From an uncultured Slackia sp. (GTDB lineage: Bacteria > Actinomycetota > Coriobacteriia > Coriobacteriales > Eggerthellaceae), in NCBI RefSeq assembly GCF_944321625.1, contig NZ_CALUMA010000088.1, positions 1-40,756 on the forward strand: a DNA stretch of 40,756 nt, in the 5' to 3' direction. The translations under genes were made by a program, and so were the position numbers. Below, piece after piece: positions 1 to 8,345 of this stretch (position 1 is its first letter; every line of letters begins with the position of its first letter). The notes under the pieces are model-generated. The model had not been told where the DNA came from. It saw only the letters and a program-made list of their open reading frames with translations, and ran no database searches.

Positions 1-1
1 C

Positions 2-2323
2 GGCAATCCGAACTGCGGCAAGACCACGTTGTTCAACAGTCTCACCGGCGCATCGCAGTACGTGGGCAACTGGCCCGGCGTGACCGTCGAGAAAAAAGAA
101 GGTAAATATGTACGCGACAAGAGCGTGACCCTCACGGACTTGCCGGGTATCTATTCGCTTTCGCCCTATTCGCCCGAGGAAATCGTCAGCCGCGACTACC
201 TGATCGACGACCGCCCCGATGCCGTCATCAACCTGGTGGACGCCACCAACCTCGAGCGCAACCTGTATCTCACCACGCAGATTGTCAACCTGGGTCTGCC
301 CGTGGTGGTGGCCCTCAACATGGCCGATCTGGTGAAGAAGAATGGCGACAGGATCAACGTCGCCAAGCTGTCCGATCAGCTGGGTTGCCCCGTGGTGGAG
401 ATCAGCGCCCTCAAGAACACCGGCATCGATGAGTTGATGCAGGAAGCCGTGAAGGTTGCCACCGCAAAGACCGCCGCCGATCCTAAGATTCGCTTCGATG
501 CCGCGGTGGAAGACGTAATCGGCCAGGTGGAGAAGCTCGTCGAAAACGTGCCTGCGCACCTGACGCGCTGGTACGCCATCAAGCTTCTGGAAGGCGAGCA
601 GCGCACGATCGACTCCATCAAGCCTTCCGCGGCCGTGCTGGACAAGGTCGCCAACCTGCGCAGCGGCCTGGAGCAGCAGTTCGACGACGACGCCGAAAGC
701 ATCGTGACCGCCGAACGCTACGACGCCATCGCCCACGTGGTCGACGAAACCGTCAAGCGCTCCGGCAAGCACCTGACCACCACCCAGAAGATCGACCGCG
801 TGGTCACCAATCGCTGGCTCGGCCTGCCCATCTTCGTGGTCGTCATGTTCTTCGTGTACTACATCGCCGTCACGCTGGGCGGCGGCGTGGTCACCGACTG
901 GGCGAACGACGGCATCTCGGGCGACGGCTGGCTCTATACCGGCACCGAGGCCTACGACACCGCCGTCGCCGACTGGGAAGACCAGGTGGCCGCGGCTGAA
1001 GAGGCGGGCGACGAGGCACTCCTTGCGCAGCTTGCCGAGGAAGAGCCCGACCCGTCCGATGGCTCCTATGGCTTGTGGATTCCGGGCCTGACGCCCATCA
1101 TCTCCGGCGCGCTCGAATCCGCCGGTGTGGCTGCATGGCTGCAAAGCCTGATCGTCGACGGCATCGTCGCCGGCGTGGGCGCCGTCATCGGCTTCATCCC
1201 GCAGATGATTCTGCTGTTCCTGATGCTGTCGTTCCTGGAGGGCTGCGGCTATATGGCACGCGTCGCCTTTATCATGGACCGCATCTTCCGCAAGTTCGGC
1301 CTTTCGGGCAAAAGCTTCATCCCCATGCTCATCGCGTCCGGCTGCGGCGTGCCCGCGGTCATGGCCACCAAGACCATCGAGAACGAACGCGACCGCCGCA
1401 TGACCATCATGACCACCACGATGATTCCCTGTGGTGCCAAGCTGCCCATCATCGCGTTGGTGTTCGGCGCGCTGGCCGGTCAGGTGTCCGATGACGTGTG
1501 GTACGTGGGCCCGATGTTCTACTTCATGGGCGTCGCCGCCATCATCATCTCCGGCATCATGCTGCGCAAGACCAAGATGTTCGCGGGCGAGGCCACGCCG
1601 TTCATCATGGAGCTGCCGCAGTACCACGTGCCCACCGTGCGTTCGGTGCTCATGGCCACGTGGGAGCGCGTGCGCAGCTACATCATCAAAGCCGGTACGA
1701 TCATCTTCCTGTCCACGATCGTGATCTGGTTCCTGATGAACTTCGGGTTCTACGAGGGCTCCTTCGGCCTACTTGATACCGAGATGCCCGATTACATCCA
1801 GTACAGCCTGATGGCTGGCCTGGGCTCCATCATCGCCCCCATCTTCGCGCCGCTGGGCTTCGGCGACTGGCAGGCGACCGTGACCTCCATCACCGGCCTG
1901 GTGGCCAAGGAGAACGTCGTCGCCACCGTGGGCATCCTCACCAGCCTGGATGCCAGCGAGACCGACCCCACCACCTGGACCGCCTTCGCCGCCATGATGG
2001 GCGGAAGCGCGCCGGCGATCATGGCCTTCTGCGCCTTCAACCTGCTGTGCGCTCCGTGCTTTGCTGCCATCGGCACCATTCGTCGCCAGATGGCCTCGGC
2101 CAAGTGGACCTGGTTCGCCATCGGCTACATGACCGTGTTCGCCTATGCGGTCGCGCTCATGATCTACCAGTTCGGCACGCTGCTTGCTGGTGGCGGGTTC
2201 GGCATCGGAACCGCGTTTGCACTCGTGGTGCTGGCCGCCATCCTGTTCCAGCTGTTCCGCCCCATGCCCAAGTACGGCGAGAAGGAATCTTCCGTTCCTG
2301 CCGGCGCTGTCGAGGCGGCGTAA
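2..2323 (+). CDS. feoB: Ferrous iron transporter B, 5' end outside window
   Basis: FeoB imports Fe(II) across the cytoplasmic membrane, driven or gated by a cytoplasmic G domain. The window opens inside the G domain: the G1 loop GNPNCGKTT is read from base 2, so only a few N-terminal codons are missing. G3 (DLPG), G4 (NMAD) and G5 (SALK) follow in order. The membrane domain begins near base 820 and carries both gate signatures, GCGVPAVMATKT and CGAKLP. Between the first two membrane segments is a strongly acidic loop (about bases 900-1070) that looks longer than in E. coli FeoB, from memory. No FeoA is visible; it could lie upstream. The next gene is a small Cys-rich protein typical of Feo loci, and a DtxR-type regulator follows, which supports iron-dependent control. 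The identification is secure. Confidence 0.97.
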   Translation, partial: GNPNCGKTTLFNSLTGASQYVGNWPGVTVEKKEGKYVRDKSVTLTDLPGIYSLSPYSPEEIVSRDYLIDDRPDAVINLVDATNLERNLYLTTQIVNLGLPVVVALNMADLVKKNGDRINVAKLSDQLGCPVVEISALKNTGIDELMQEAVKVATAKTAADPKIRFDAAVEDVIGQVEKLVENVPAHLTRWYAIKLLEGEQRTIDSIKPSAAVLDKVANLRSGLEQQFDDDAESIVTAERYDAIAHVVDETVKRSGKHLTTTQKIDRVVTNRWLGLPIFVVVMFFVYYIAVTLGGGVVTDWANDGISGDGWLYTGTEAYDTAVADWEDQVAAAEEAGDEALLAQLAEEEPDPSDGSYGLWIPGLTPIISGALESAGVAAWLQSLIVDGIVAGVGAVIGFIPQMILLFLMLSFLEGCGYMARVAFIMDRIFRKFGLSGKSFIPMLIASGCGVPAVMATKTIENERDRRMTIMTTTMIPCGAKLPIIALVFGALAGQVSDDVWYVGPMFYFMGVAAIIISGIMLRKTKMFAGEATPFIMELPQYHVPTVRSVLMATWERVRSYIIKAGTIIFLSTIVIWFLMNFGFYEGSFGLLDTEMPDYIQYSLMAGLGSIIAPIFAPLGFGDWQATVTSITGLVAKENVVATVGILTSLDASETDPTTWTAFAAMMGGSAPAIMAFCAFNLLCAPCFAAIGTIRRQMASAKWTWFAIGYMTVFAYAVALMIYQFGTLLAGGGFGIGTAFALVVLAAILFQLFRPMPKYGEKESSVPAGAVEAA

Positions 2324-2336
2324 CCCCTGATGATTC

Positions 2337-2359
2337 GGGCCCGTCCATCGGGCGGGCCC
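2337..2359 (+). terminator. GC-rich hairpin after feoB
   Basis: Seven-base arms GGGCCCG (2337-2343) and CGGGCCC (2353-2359) lie 14 bp after the feoB stop. No T-run follows, so it may only attenuate transcription between feoB and the small downstream gene, or stabilise the feoB mRNA end. Confidence 0.3.
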
Positions 2360-2471
2360 CACTTTCGCCCTCGGCATTATGCTCAACCAGGGCCGCCGCC
2401 TGCGCCGCGGCTCTGCTTGAACAAAATGCCGCGTACGCCCAAGGCGTGCGCGCCCGAACCAAGGAGGTTCC

Positions 2472-2681
2472 ATGCTTACCATGAATTTCGCTACGGCCGT
2501 GGTTCTTGCCATCGTGGTCGCCCTCGTGTGCTTGTCTATCCGCACGCTTCGCAAGAAGGGCACGTGCGGCTACAAGAAGCATTGCGGCGGTTGCTCGGGG
2601 TCGTGCTCGGAATGCCCCACGTGTTCGGCCGCCGACTCGCTTGCCGACGAAGTGCGCCGACGTCTTGCGGCTGCGCGCTGA
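2472..2681 (+). CDS. FeoB-associated Cys-rich small membrane protein
   Basis: A 69-residue protein with one N-terminal membrane helix (about residues 5-22), a short basic stretch (RTLRKKG) and a cytoplasmic Cys cluster with CGYKKHCGGCSGSC followed by CSECPTC. This matches the small FeoB-associated Cys-rich membrane proteins found next to feoB in many anaerobes; their exact role (accessory subunit or Fe handling) is not settled. The start is chosen for the strong ribosome binding site AAGGAGG at 2461-2467. It lies 148 bp after feoB on the same strand and just upstream of an intrinsic terminator, so it probably closes the feo transcript. Confidence 0.85.
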   Translation: MLTMNFATAVVLAIVVALVCLSIRTLRKKGTCGYKKHCGGCSGSCSECPTCSAADSLADEVRRRLAAAR

Positions 2682-2843
2682 CGGCTGGTTTCTTGGGCGT
2701 CTTCCGCTTGAACCTTTTGTTTACCCATTGGGCCCGGAGCCGAATCACCTTCGGCGTACCAGCACACCCCCTTGCTGAGGCACTGACACACCTTCGACGC
2801 TTGTCGATATCGCCGATCGGTTCGCGAGGCCCCTCTGAGATAT

Positions 2844-2875
2844 ACGTCCGGCTGTTTCTGCGGCCGGACGTTTTC
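2844..2875 (+). terminator. Intrinsic terminator of the feo operon
   Basis: Perfect 9-bp arms ACGTCCGGC (2844-2852) and GCCGGACGT (2863-2871) enclose a 10-base loop, followed by TTTCATT. It separates the feo genes from the regulator at 2987. The stretch 2682-2843 holds no gene that I can support. Confidence 0.8.
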
Positions 2876-2884
2876 ATTCGGGTG

Positions 2885-2893
2885 TGGTAAAGT
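2885..2893 (+). promoter_or_regulatory. Putative extended -10 of the DtxR-type gene
   Basis: TGG followed by TAAAGT fits the actinobacterial extended -10 pattern (TGn-TAnnnT). The same nine bases occur upstream of the parE-like gene at 6107-6115. No good -35 is visible. Confidence 0.35.
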
Positions 2894-2986
2894 TGAACGA
2901 TTGAATTATCGCGCATGCGACAACGGGCGGGCGTTCGCGCGCCACCTGGCGGCATACCCGACGGTCGGGAGAAAGAGGGTACCCAG

Positions 2987-3418
2987 ATGACCGATTTGCA
3001 GACCGGAACCATGCTTGAATCGCGCCATGAGCCCCTGAGCCATTCGCTCGAGGACTACCTGGAGGCCATCGTCGATTTGTCTGGCGGCGTGAACAATCCC
3101 GTGCGCGCGGTGGACGTGGCGAACAAGCTCGACGTGTCCAAGGCGTCGGTGTCCAAAGCAATGTCCACGCTGAAGGAGCGCGGGTACGCCGAGCAGCCCT
3201 ATTACGGCGATATCACCCTGACCCAGAAGGGCTTCGAATACGGTTCGGCCATCTGGCATAAGCACAACCTGCTGTTCCGTTTCCTCACCGAGGTCGTGGG
3301 TATCGACCCCGAGACCGCCAACTACGAAGCCTGCCAGATGGAGCATGGCATCAGCGCCGAATCCTTCAAAAAATGGGAGGCGTATCTCGCCGGAATGGGC
3401 ATCACGAGCGATAAATAG
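2987..3418 (+). CDS. DtxR/MntR-family metal-dependent repressor
   Basis: A 143-residue winged-helix repressor expected to sense Fe(II) or Mn(II) and to repress metal uptake genes, here most likely feoB. The HTH spans about residues 35-72 (VDVANKLDVSKASVSKAMS), and the dimerisation/metal domain occupies the rest. Candidate ligands are D23 and E26 (DYLEAI, as in MntR), H93, and C116, E119, H120 (EACQMEH, which resembles the EACRWEH region of DtxR). The site therefore mixes MntR-like and DtxR-like positions, and I leave the metal open. The C-terminal SH3-like domain of full-length DtxR is absent. The start at 2987 is preferred over an upstream in-frame ATG because the family homology begins there and a purine-rich site (2969-2979) precedes it. 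Confidence 0.88.
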   Translation: MTDLQTGTMLESRHEPLSHSLEDYLEAIVDLSGGVNNPVRAVDVANKLDVSKASVSKAMSTLKERGYAEQPYYGDITLTQKGFEYGSAIWHKHNLLFRFLTEVVGIDPETANYEACQMEHGISAESFKKWEAYLAGMGITSDK

Positions 3419-3442
3419 GCTTTTTGCACGTGTGCCTGAGCC

Positions 3443-3578
3443 AACCCCTTCGTTTGTTATGGTTTTTTTGTAGGCAGGCCGAGTGCCGTAGAATCGGGCG
3501 CGCCGCTGAGTTAAGAAACGATTTCTTAGAATCGGTCATTCGGTAAATTCCTGCAAAACCGCAGCAAACGAAGGGGTT
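3443..3578. repeat. 136-bp segment bounded by 14-bp inverted repeats
   Basis: AACCCCTTCGTTTG (3443-3456) recurs exactly inverted at 3565-3578. Inside, TAAGAAA-CGA-TTTCTTA (3512-3528) is a perfect palindrome. A related CCCTTCGTTTGT string follows the reductase gene near 24068. No gene is visible in 3419-3757. The segment may be a small non-autonomous repeat or a structured 3' region. Confidence 0.5.
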
Positions 3579-3600
3579 TTGCATTTCGCAGAACGATTCG

Positions 3601-3632
3601 GGGGAGGGGGTCAGCGCCCCCCCCCTCTTTTT
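3601..3632 (+). terminator. Intrinsic terminator before thyX
   Basis: A GAGGGGG arm (3604-3610) pairs with CCCCCTC (3621-3627) and is followed directly by TTTTT. It probably ends transcription of the DtxR-type gene. Confidence 0.75.
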
Positions 3633-3757
3633 GCGCATGATGTTGCGTTCGCATTCTGGTTTGCATCTGAAATATGTGTTGCTGATCGCCACGCCAGCGC
3701 GTTAAGGCAAACGCGTCGGGTATGATTGCGTGAACGAAAACGTAAAAGGGGGAACCC

Positions 3758-4438
3758 ATGCATGTAGAACTTCTGTACCACACTCCCGATCCCGAGCGCG
3801 CGATCGCCACGGCGGCGCGCCTGTGCTATGCGCCCGTCGGTGCGTCCGAGTTGATGGAAACCATGTCCGAGGACCGTGTGAAAAGCGTGCTGTCCACCAT
3901 CATGAAGAGCGGTCATTTCTCCACGCTTGAGCACGCAAGCTACACGTTTGCCGTGGACGGCGTGTCGCGTGCGCTGACCCATCAGCTAGTGCGCCATCGC
4001 CTGGCGAGCTTCAACCAGCAGTCGCAGCGCTATGTGAAGTTCAAGAACGGCGTAGACGTGGTCAAGCCTGAGAGCATCGCGCAGAACGAAGAGGCGAGCG
4101 TCCTGTTCGACCAGGCCATCGACGCTGCTGTGGAGGCGTACAAGAAGTTGCTCGAAGCCGGCGTTCCGGCCGAGGACGCGCGTTATCTGCTGCCCAATGC
4201 GGCCGAGACCAAGATTGTTATCACGATGAACGTGCGCGAGCTGCTGCACTTCTTCGAGCTGCGCTGCTGCAACCGCGCGCAGTGGGAGATTCGCGAGCTG
4301 GCGTGGAAGATGCTGGAACTGGTGCGCCCCACCGCTCCGTTCGTCTTTCTGGATGCCGGTCCGTCGTGCGTGCGCGGCACCTGTCCCGAAGGTAAGATGA
4401 CCTGCGGCAACCCGTACCCGAAAGTGGTGCGTGACTAG
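3758..4438 (+). CDS. thyX: Flavin-dependent thymidylate synthase
   Basis: ThyX makes dTMP from dUMP with methylene-tetrahydrofolate, FAD and NADPH, replacing ThyA. The 226-residue protein carries the diagnostic signature RHRLASFNQQSQRY at residues 79-92, and the C-terminal part keeps conserved RELLHFFELR and CNRAQWEIRELA stretches. Length is normal for the family. The start has a good site (AAAGGGGG) 6 bp upstream, and TATGAT at 3721-3726 could be its -10. The stop codon overlaps the GTG start of the next gene by one base (TAGTG), so the two are probably translationally coupled. Confidence 0.96.
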   Translation: MHVELLYHTPDPERAIATAARLCYAPVGASELMETMSEDRVKSVLSTIMKSGHFSTLEHASYTFAVDGVSRALTHQLVRHRLASFNQQSQRYVKFKNGVDVVKPESIAQNEEASVLFDQAIDAAVEAYKKLLEAGVPAEDARYLLPNAAETKIVITMNVRELLHFFELRCCNRAQWEIRELAWKMLELVRPTAPFVFLDAGPSCVRGTCPEGKMTCGNPYPKVVRD

Positions 4439-5718
4439 TGCCTGGGCAAAGCGACCTCAAGCGCGCGTTCGCTGAAGACGGCGCGCTGAAGACCCATGTG
4501 GGCGGCCAGGCGCTTATCGAAGGCGTGATGATGCGCGGCAAGTTCAACTGGGCTGCCGCCGTACGCGAACCCAGCGGAAACATCTATATCGAGGAGCACG
4601 ACCTCGCCAGCGGCAAAAAGAAGAATGGCTGGCTGTATTGGCCCGTCATCCGCGGCTGCCGCGCGTTCGTGGAAAGCCTCGTCTTGGGATATAAGGCGCT
4701 AGAGATTGCCGCGCTCCACGCATATGCTGAGGTGAGTTCCGACGATTCGCCGAACGCTGGAGAAGCCCCCGTTAACTCTTCGACGACCCGCGAAATGTCG
4801 ACGCACAGTGCGAGTGAGCCAGAATCCACTTCTGAAAAGCGTGCGTTTTCCTGGAAGGATGACTTTGGCAATCCCGATGAGGTAATCGACGCGTTGGGCG
4901 CGCAGCGCACGCTCGAAGTGGTGTGCGAACCTGCGCCTGAAGGCGAAACCGCCGACGAAAGTGATCGGGTCGACGCCATTTCGTCGTTTTCGAACGCTGC
5001 TTCTGAGGAGTCGCCGGTTGCTGCTTCTGAACCCGAGGAAGAAGAAACTGTTGAATTCGGCAAGAAGGAAATGGCGATTTCCATGGCGCTCGGTTTGGTG
5101 CTGGGCGTGGTGCTGTTCATCGTGGCGCCGGCGTTCATCGCCAACCTCCTGGTGGGCGAGTATGACGCGCATACGCTTGCGTGGAACATCGTGGACGGCA
5201 TCGTGCGCGTGGCTATCTTCGTGTTCTACATCTGGCTGATCGGCCGCATGCAGGACATCAAACGCATGTTTGGCTACCACGGAGCCGAGCACAAGACCAT
5301 CCACTGCTACGAGCACGGTCTGCCTCTCACGCCCGAGAACGCCCGCAGCTTCCCGCGTCTGCACGTGCGTTGCGGCACGGCGTTTCTGATCATGGTGATG
5401 ATCATCGCCATCTTCGTGTACACCATCACGCCGCTCAACGCGCTCATCGCCGCGTGGGGTGTGCCCGATGGGTTCGCTAAACTGGCGTTGGTCATCGTGG
5501 TACGCATTCTACTTATGCCCGTGATTGCCGGTATCAGCTACGAAATCACGGTGAAGTGGGCGGGCAGCCATCCCGAGAACCCACTGGTCAAAGTTATTCT
5601 TTGGCCCGGCATGCAGATGCAGAAGCTCACAACGCGCGAGCCCGATGATGACCAGATCGAATGCGCGATTGCGGCCATGCAGAAGGTGCTTGAGCGAGAA
5701 GAGCGAGAGGCCGCGTAG
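4438..5718 (+). CDS. DUF1385 multipass membrane protein
   Basis: A 426-residue member of the DUF1385 family, whose biochemical role is unknown. The family hallmark GGQALIEGVMMRG lies at residues 22-34. Residues about 95-205 form an acidic, low-complexity insert rich in Glu, Ser and Ala. Four hydrophobic segments follow: near residues 210-240, 250-270, 315-340 and 345-370. The conserved HGAEHKTIHCYE motif lies between the second and third. The C-terminus is again charged. The GTG start overlaps the thyX stop, and no separate ribosome binding site is needed. The stop is followed after one base by the hairpin of repeat copy A. Family assignment is firm; function is not known. Confidence 0.9.
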   Translation: MPGQSDLKRAFAEDGALKTHVGGQALIEGVMMRGKFNWAAAVREPSGNIYIEEHDLASGKKKNGWLYWPVIRGCRAFVESLVLGYKALEIAALHAYAEVSSDDSPNAGEAPVNSSTTREMSTHSASEPESTSEKRAFSWKDDFGNPDEVIDALGAQRTLEVVCEPAPEGETADESDRVDAISSFSNAASEESPVAASEPEEEETVEFGKKEMAISMALGLVLGVVLFIVAPAFIANLLVGEYDAHTLAWNIVDGIVRVAIFVFYIWLIGRMQDIKRMFGYHGAEHKTIHCYEHGLPLTPENARSFPRLHVRCGTAFLIMVMIIAIFVYTITPLNALIAAWGVPDGFAKLALVIVVRILLMPVIAGISYEITVKWAGSHPENPLVKVILWPGMQMQKLTTREPDDDQIECAIAAMQKVLEREEREAA

Positions 5719-6012
5719 CAAAGGGGGAAGGGGAAGGGGAAGGGGAAGGGATGCATTCCCTTCCCCTTCCCCCTTTGGAACCCGCCGCGCTCTCGCGCGC
5801 AGAGATCGGGAACTAAACACGCCACTGGCGTGTTTACTCCTCGTGCCAGCGCGCATGGGACACCGGATGATTGAGGCTTCATTGCCCACAAAGCGGGCAT
5901 CGCTTCGCTCGCCCGCGGCTCGAGAGCGCGGTTGAGGCTGGGGCACCACCAAGTGCCCCGGGCTCTCTCGGTTCGCGCTTCGCGCGGTGGGCTTCGCTTC
6001 GCTCGCCCGCGG
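5719..6012 (+). repeat. ~290-bp interspersed repeat, copy A
   Basis: Homologous, in opposite orientation, to 10593-10879. From the gene-proximal end it has four parts. First is a purine/pyrimidine hairpin (20-base arm 5719-5738, partner 5758-5777, centre near ATGCAT). Second is a GC block GCGCTCTCGCGCGC. Third is a 23-bp palindrome at 5814-5836 (TAAACACGCCA, C, TGGCGTGTTTA). Fourth are two 24-bp near-direct repeats (about 5897-5920 and 5989-6012) ending GCTTCGCTCGCCCGCGG. It starts one base after the DUF1385 stop, so the first hairpin could act as a terminator. Open frames within it look like by-products of the repeat. Bases 6013-6259 hold only the promoter region of the next gene. Confidence 0.8.
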
Positions 6013-6106
6013 TAGTTTGCTTCGTTAGCCTCTGGGGTATCGTTCTAATTTACGAACGCATGTCCGATGCTTTTGTGGTGGTGTTGTTTTGGTCGGCCTG
6101 GTGTTG

Positions 6107-6115
6107 TGGTAAAGT
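6107..6115 (+). promoter_or_regulatory. Putative extended -10 of the parE/parC-like pair
   Basis: TGG-TAAAGT, identical to 2885-2893. A TTGTTT at 6084-6089 is 20 bp upstream, which is too far for an ideal -35. The start codon lies about 145 bp downstream. Confidence 0.35.
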
Positions 6116-6259
6116 TTCAGGCTTGAACACACTACCCGTTCACGCGGTCTTCTGTCACAGCGCTGTCGCATGGCGCATGCTGGTGACGTCCGCGCGCGGG
6201 TTGCGCCGCCTAAGAGGGCGCTGATTTCCACACGAAACACGATTATCGAAAGAGCGAGC

Positions 6260-8254
6260 ATGGCAAAAACCACGGCCAATTACGGCAACGACAGCATTCG
6301 TCAGCTGAAAGACGAGGAACGAGTACGCCTGCGCCCCGCCGTCATCTTCGGATCCGACGGCTTGGACGGCTGTGCGCACGCCGTGTTCGAAATCCTGTCG
6401 AACTCGGTGGACGAGGCTCGTCAGGGCTATGGCAACCTCATCACGCTCACCGCATTCGCCGACGGCTCCATCCAGGTGGAGGACAACGGCCGCGGCTGCC
6501 CGCTTGACTGGAACCCCACCGAGAAGCGCTTCAACTGGGAGCTCGTGTTCTGCGAGCTGTACGCGGGCGGCAAATACAACAACAACGCCGGCGGCGACTA
6601 CGATTTCTCGCTGGGCACCAACGGGTTGGGTTCCTGCGCCACGCAGTATGCCTCCGAGTACATGGATGTCACCGTTTGGCGCGACGGCAACAAGTACCAG
6701 CTGCACTTCAAAAAGGGCAAGGTGGTCGGCGCCAAAAAGAAGGCCCTGCAGGTTGAGCCCACCGATGAGGCCCGCACGGGCACAACCATCAAATGGCGCC
6801 CTGACCTGGAGGTGTTCACCTCCATCGATATCCCGCACGAGTGGTACCGCGAAACCATGCGCCGTCAGGCCGTCGTCAACGCCAACGTCACGTTCCGCCT
6901 GCGCCTTGAGGGCCCCGACGGCTTCACCGAGGAGGAGTTCTGCTACCCCAAGGGTATTGAAGACTATGTTTTGGAGAAGGTGGGCGCCAATTACCTGACC
7001 GAGCCCTTCTTCATCCAGGCCGACCGCCGCGGCCGCGACCGCGACGACCTGCCCGACTACAACGTGAAGATCACGGCGTGCCTGTGCTTCTCCCGCACCT
7101 TTCAGATGCAGGAGTACTATCACAACTCGTCGTGGCTGGAAAACGGCGGCTCGCCCGAGAAGGCCGCGCGCAGCGCTCTGACCAGCGCCATCGACGCGTA
7201 CATCAAGCAGCAGGGCAAATACAACAAAAATGAGAGCGCCATCAAGTGGCAGGACGTGCAGGACTGCCTGGTGCTTGTGACCAACTGCTTCTCAACGCAG
7301 ACCTCCTACGAGAACCAGACGAAGAAGGCCATCAACAACCGCTTCATCCAGCAGGCGATGACCACATTCTTCAAGGAGCAGCTGGGCACCTACCTCATCG
7401 AGAACAAGGCCGCTGCTGACAAAATTGTGGAGCAGGTGCTCATCAACAAGCGCTCGCGCGAAAACGCTGAGAAAACGCGCCAGAGCATCAAGACCAACCT
7501 GCAGCAGAAGACCGATATGGCCAACCGCGTGCAGAAGTTCATCGACTGCCGCTCGAAGGATAAAACCCGCCGCGAGGTCTACATCGTGGAGGGCGACTCG
7601 GCGGCGGGCGCCATTCGCACGTCGCGCGACGCCGAGTTCCAGGGCGTAATGCCGGTGCGCGGCAAGATCCTCAACTGCCTGAAGGAGGATTACGCGCGTA
7701 TCTTCAAGTCGGACATCATCATGGACCTGCTGCGCGTGCTCGGCTGCGGCGTGGAGGTCAACGACCGCCGCATGAAGAACCTCGGCACGTTCGATCTGGA
7801 CAGCCTGAACTGGAGCAAGGTCATCATCTGCACCGACGCCGACGTGGACGGCTACCATATTCGTACGCTGATCCTTACGATGCTCTATCGACTCGTGCCC
7901 ACGCTCATCAACGAGGGCTACGTCTACATCGCCGAATCGCCGCTGTACGAGATCAACTGCAAAGAGAAGACATATTTCGCCTACACCGAGCTTGAGAAGA
8001 ACAACATCCTAAAGGAGATCGACGGGCAGAAATGTTCGATCAACCGCTCCAAAGGTTTGGGTGAGAACGACCCCGACATGATGTGGCTCACCACCATGAA
8101 TCCCGAAACGCGCCGCCTGATCAAGGTCAAGCCCGAAGAGGTCGCCAAGATGGAGTCGATGTTCAACCTGCTGCTGGGAAACGACGACGAAGGCCGCAAG
8201 CGCCACATCGCTGAGCACGGCAAGGAATACCTCGACCAGCTCGACCTGCAGTAA
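6260..8254 (+). CDS. Type IIA topoisomerase B subunit (ParE/GyrB-like, divergent)
   Basis: The ATPase/Toprim subunit of a type II topoisomerase, 664 residues. The GHKL ATPase has EILSNSVDEA (ATP-Mg Asn) and DNGRG. The Toprim domain has VEGDSAAGA with the catalytic Glu at residue 444, PVRGKILN, and the metal-binding DADVDG. The region that in GyrB/ParE reads RPGMYIGS is RPAVIFGSDG here, and SAGGS of the Toprim motif is SAAGA. This marks a divergent branch rather than standard gyrase. The start at ATG 6260 is chosen over an upstream in-frame ATG (6170) because homology begins there and a weak AAAGAG site precedes it. Its partner subunit follows 91 bp downstream. No standard gyrA/gyrB lies in the window, so whether this pair is the cell's topoisomerase IV cannot be settled here. 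Confidence 0.9.
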   Translation: MAKTTANYGNDSIRQLKDEERVRLRPAVIFGSDGLDGCAHAVFEILSNSVDEARQGYGNLITLTAFADGSIQVEDNGRGCPLDWNPTEKRFNWELVFCELYAGGKYNNNAGGDYDFSLGTNGLGSCATQYASEYMDVTVWRDGNKYQLHFKKGKVVGAKKKALQVEPTDEARTGTTIKWRPDLEVFTSIDIPHEWYRETMRRQAVVNANVTFRLRLEGPDGFTEEEFCYPKGIEDYVLEKVGANYLTEPFFIQADRRGRDRDDLPDYNVKITACLCFSRTFQMQEYYHNSSWLENGGSPEKAARSALTSAIDAYIKQQGKYNKNESAIKWQDVQDCLVLVTNCFSTQTSYENQTKKAINNRFIQQAMTTFFKEQLGTYLIENKAAADKIVEQVLINKRSRENAEKTRQSIKTNLQQKTDMANRVQKFIDCRSKDKTRREVYIVEGDSAAGAIRTSRDAEFQGVMPVRGKILNCLKEDYARIFKSDIIMDLLRVLGCGVEVNDRRMKNLGTFDLDSLNWSKVIICTDADVDGYHIRTLILTMLYRLVPTLINEGYVYIAESPLYEINCKEKTYFAYTELEKNNILKEIDGQKCSINRSKGLGENDPDMMWLTTMNPETRRLIKVKPEEVAKMESMFNLLLGNDDEGRKRHIAEHGKEYLDQLDLQ

Positions 8255-8345
8255 CGCGTCTCTAGCTGAGGCGCGCCCCGCGCGAAACCCCGAATCCGCT
8301 GTGCGGTTCATAAGATAAGCCCGCCAAACATACCAAGGACGAATC

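Noticed and set aside
1769..2563. 264-codon minus-strand frame over the end of feoB
   Set aside because: Opposite strand to feoB and its small partner; low-complexity Gly/Arg/His composition, no ribosome binding site.
5645..5935. Protein-coding frame in repeat copy A (with LNTPLACLL), echoed in copy B on the minus strand
   Set aside because: The shared peptide follows from DNA identity of the repeat, including the 23-bp palindrome; the two frames diverge outside it and lack ribosome binding sites.
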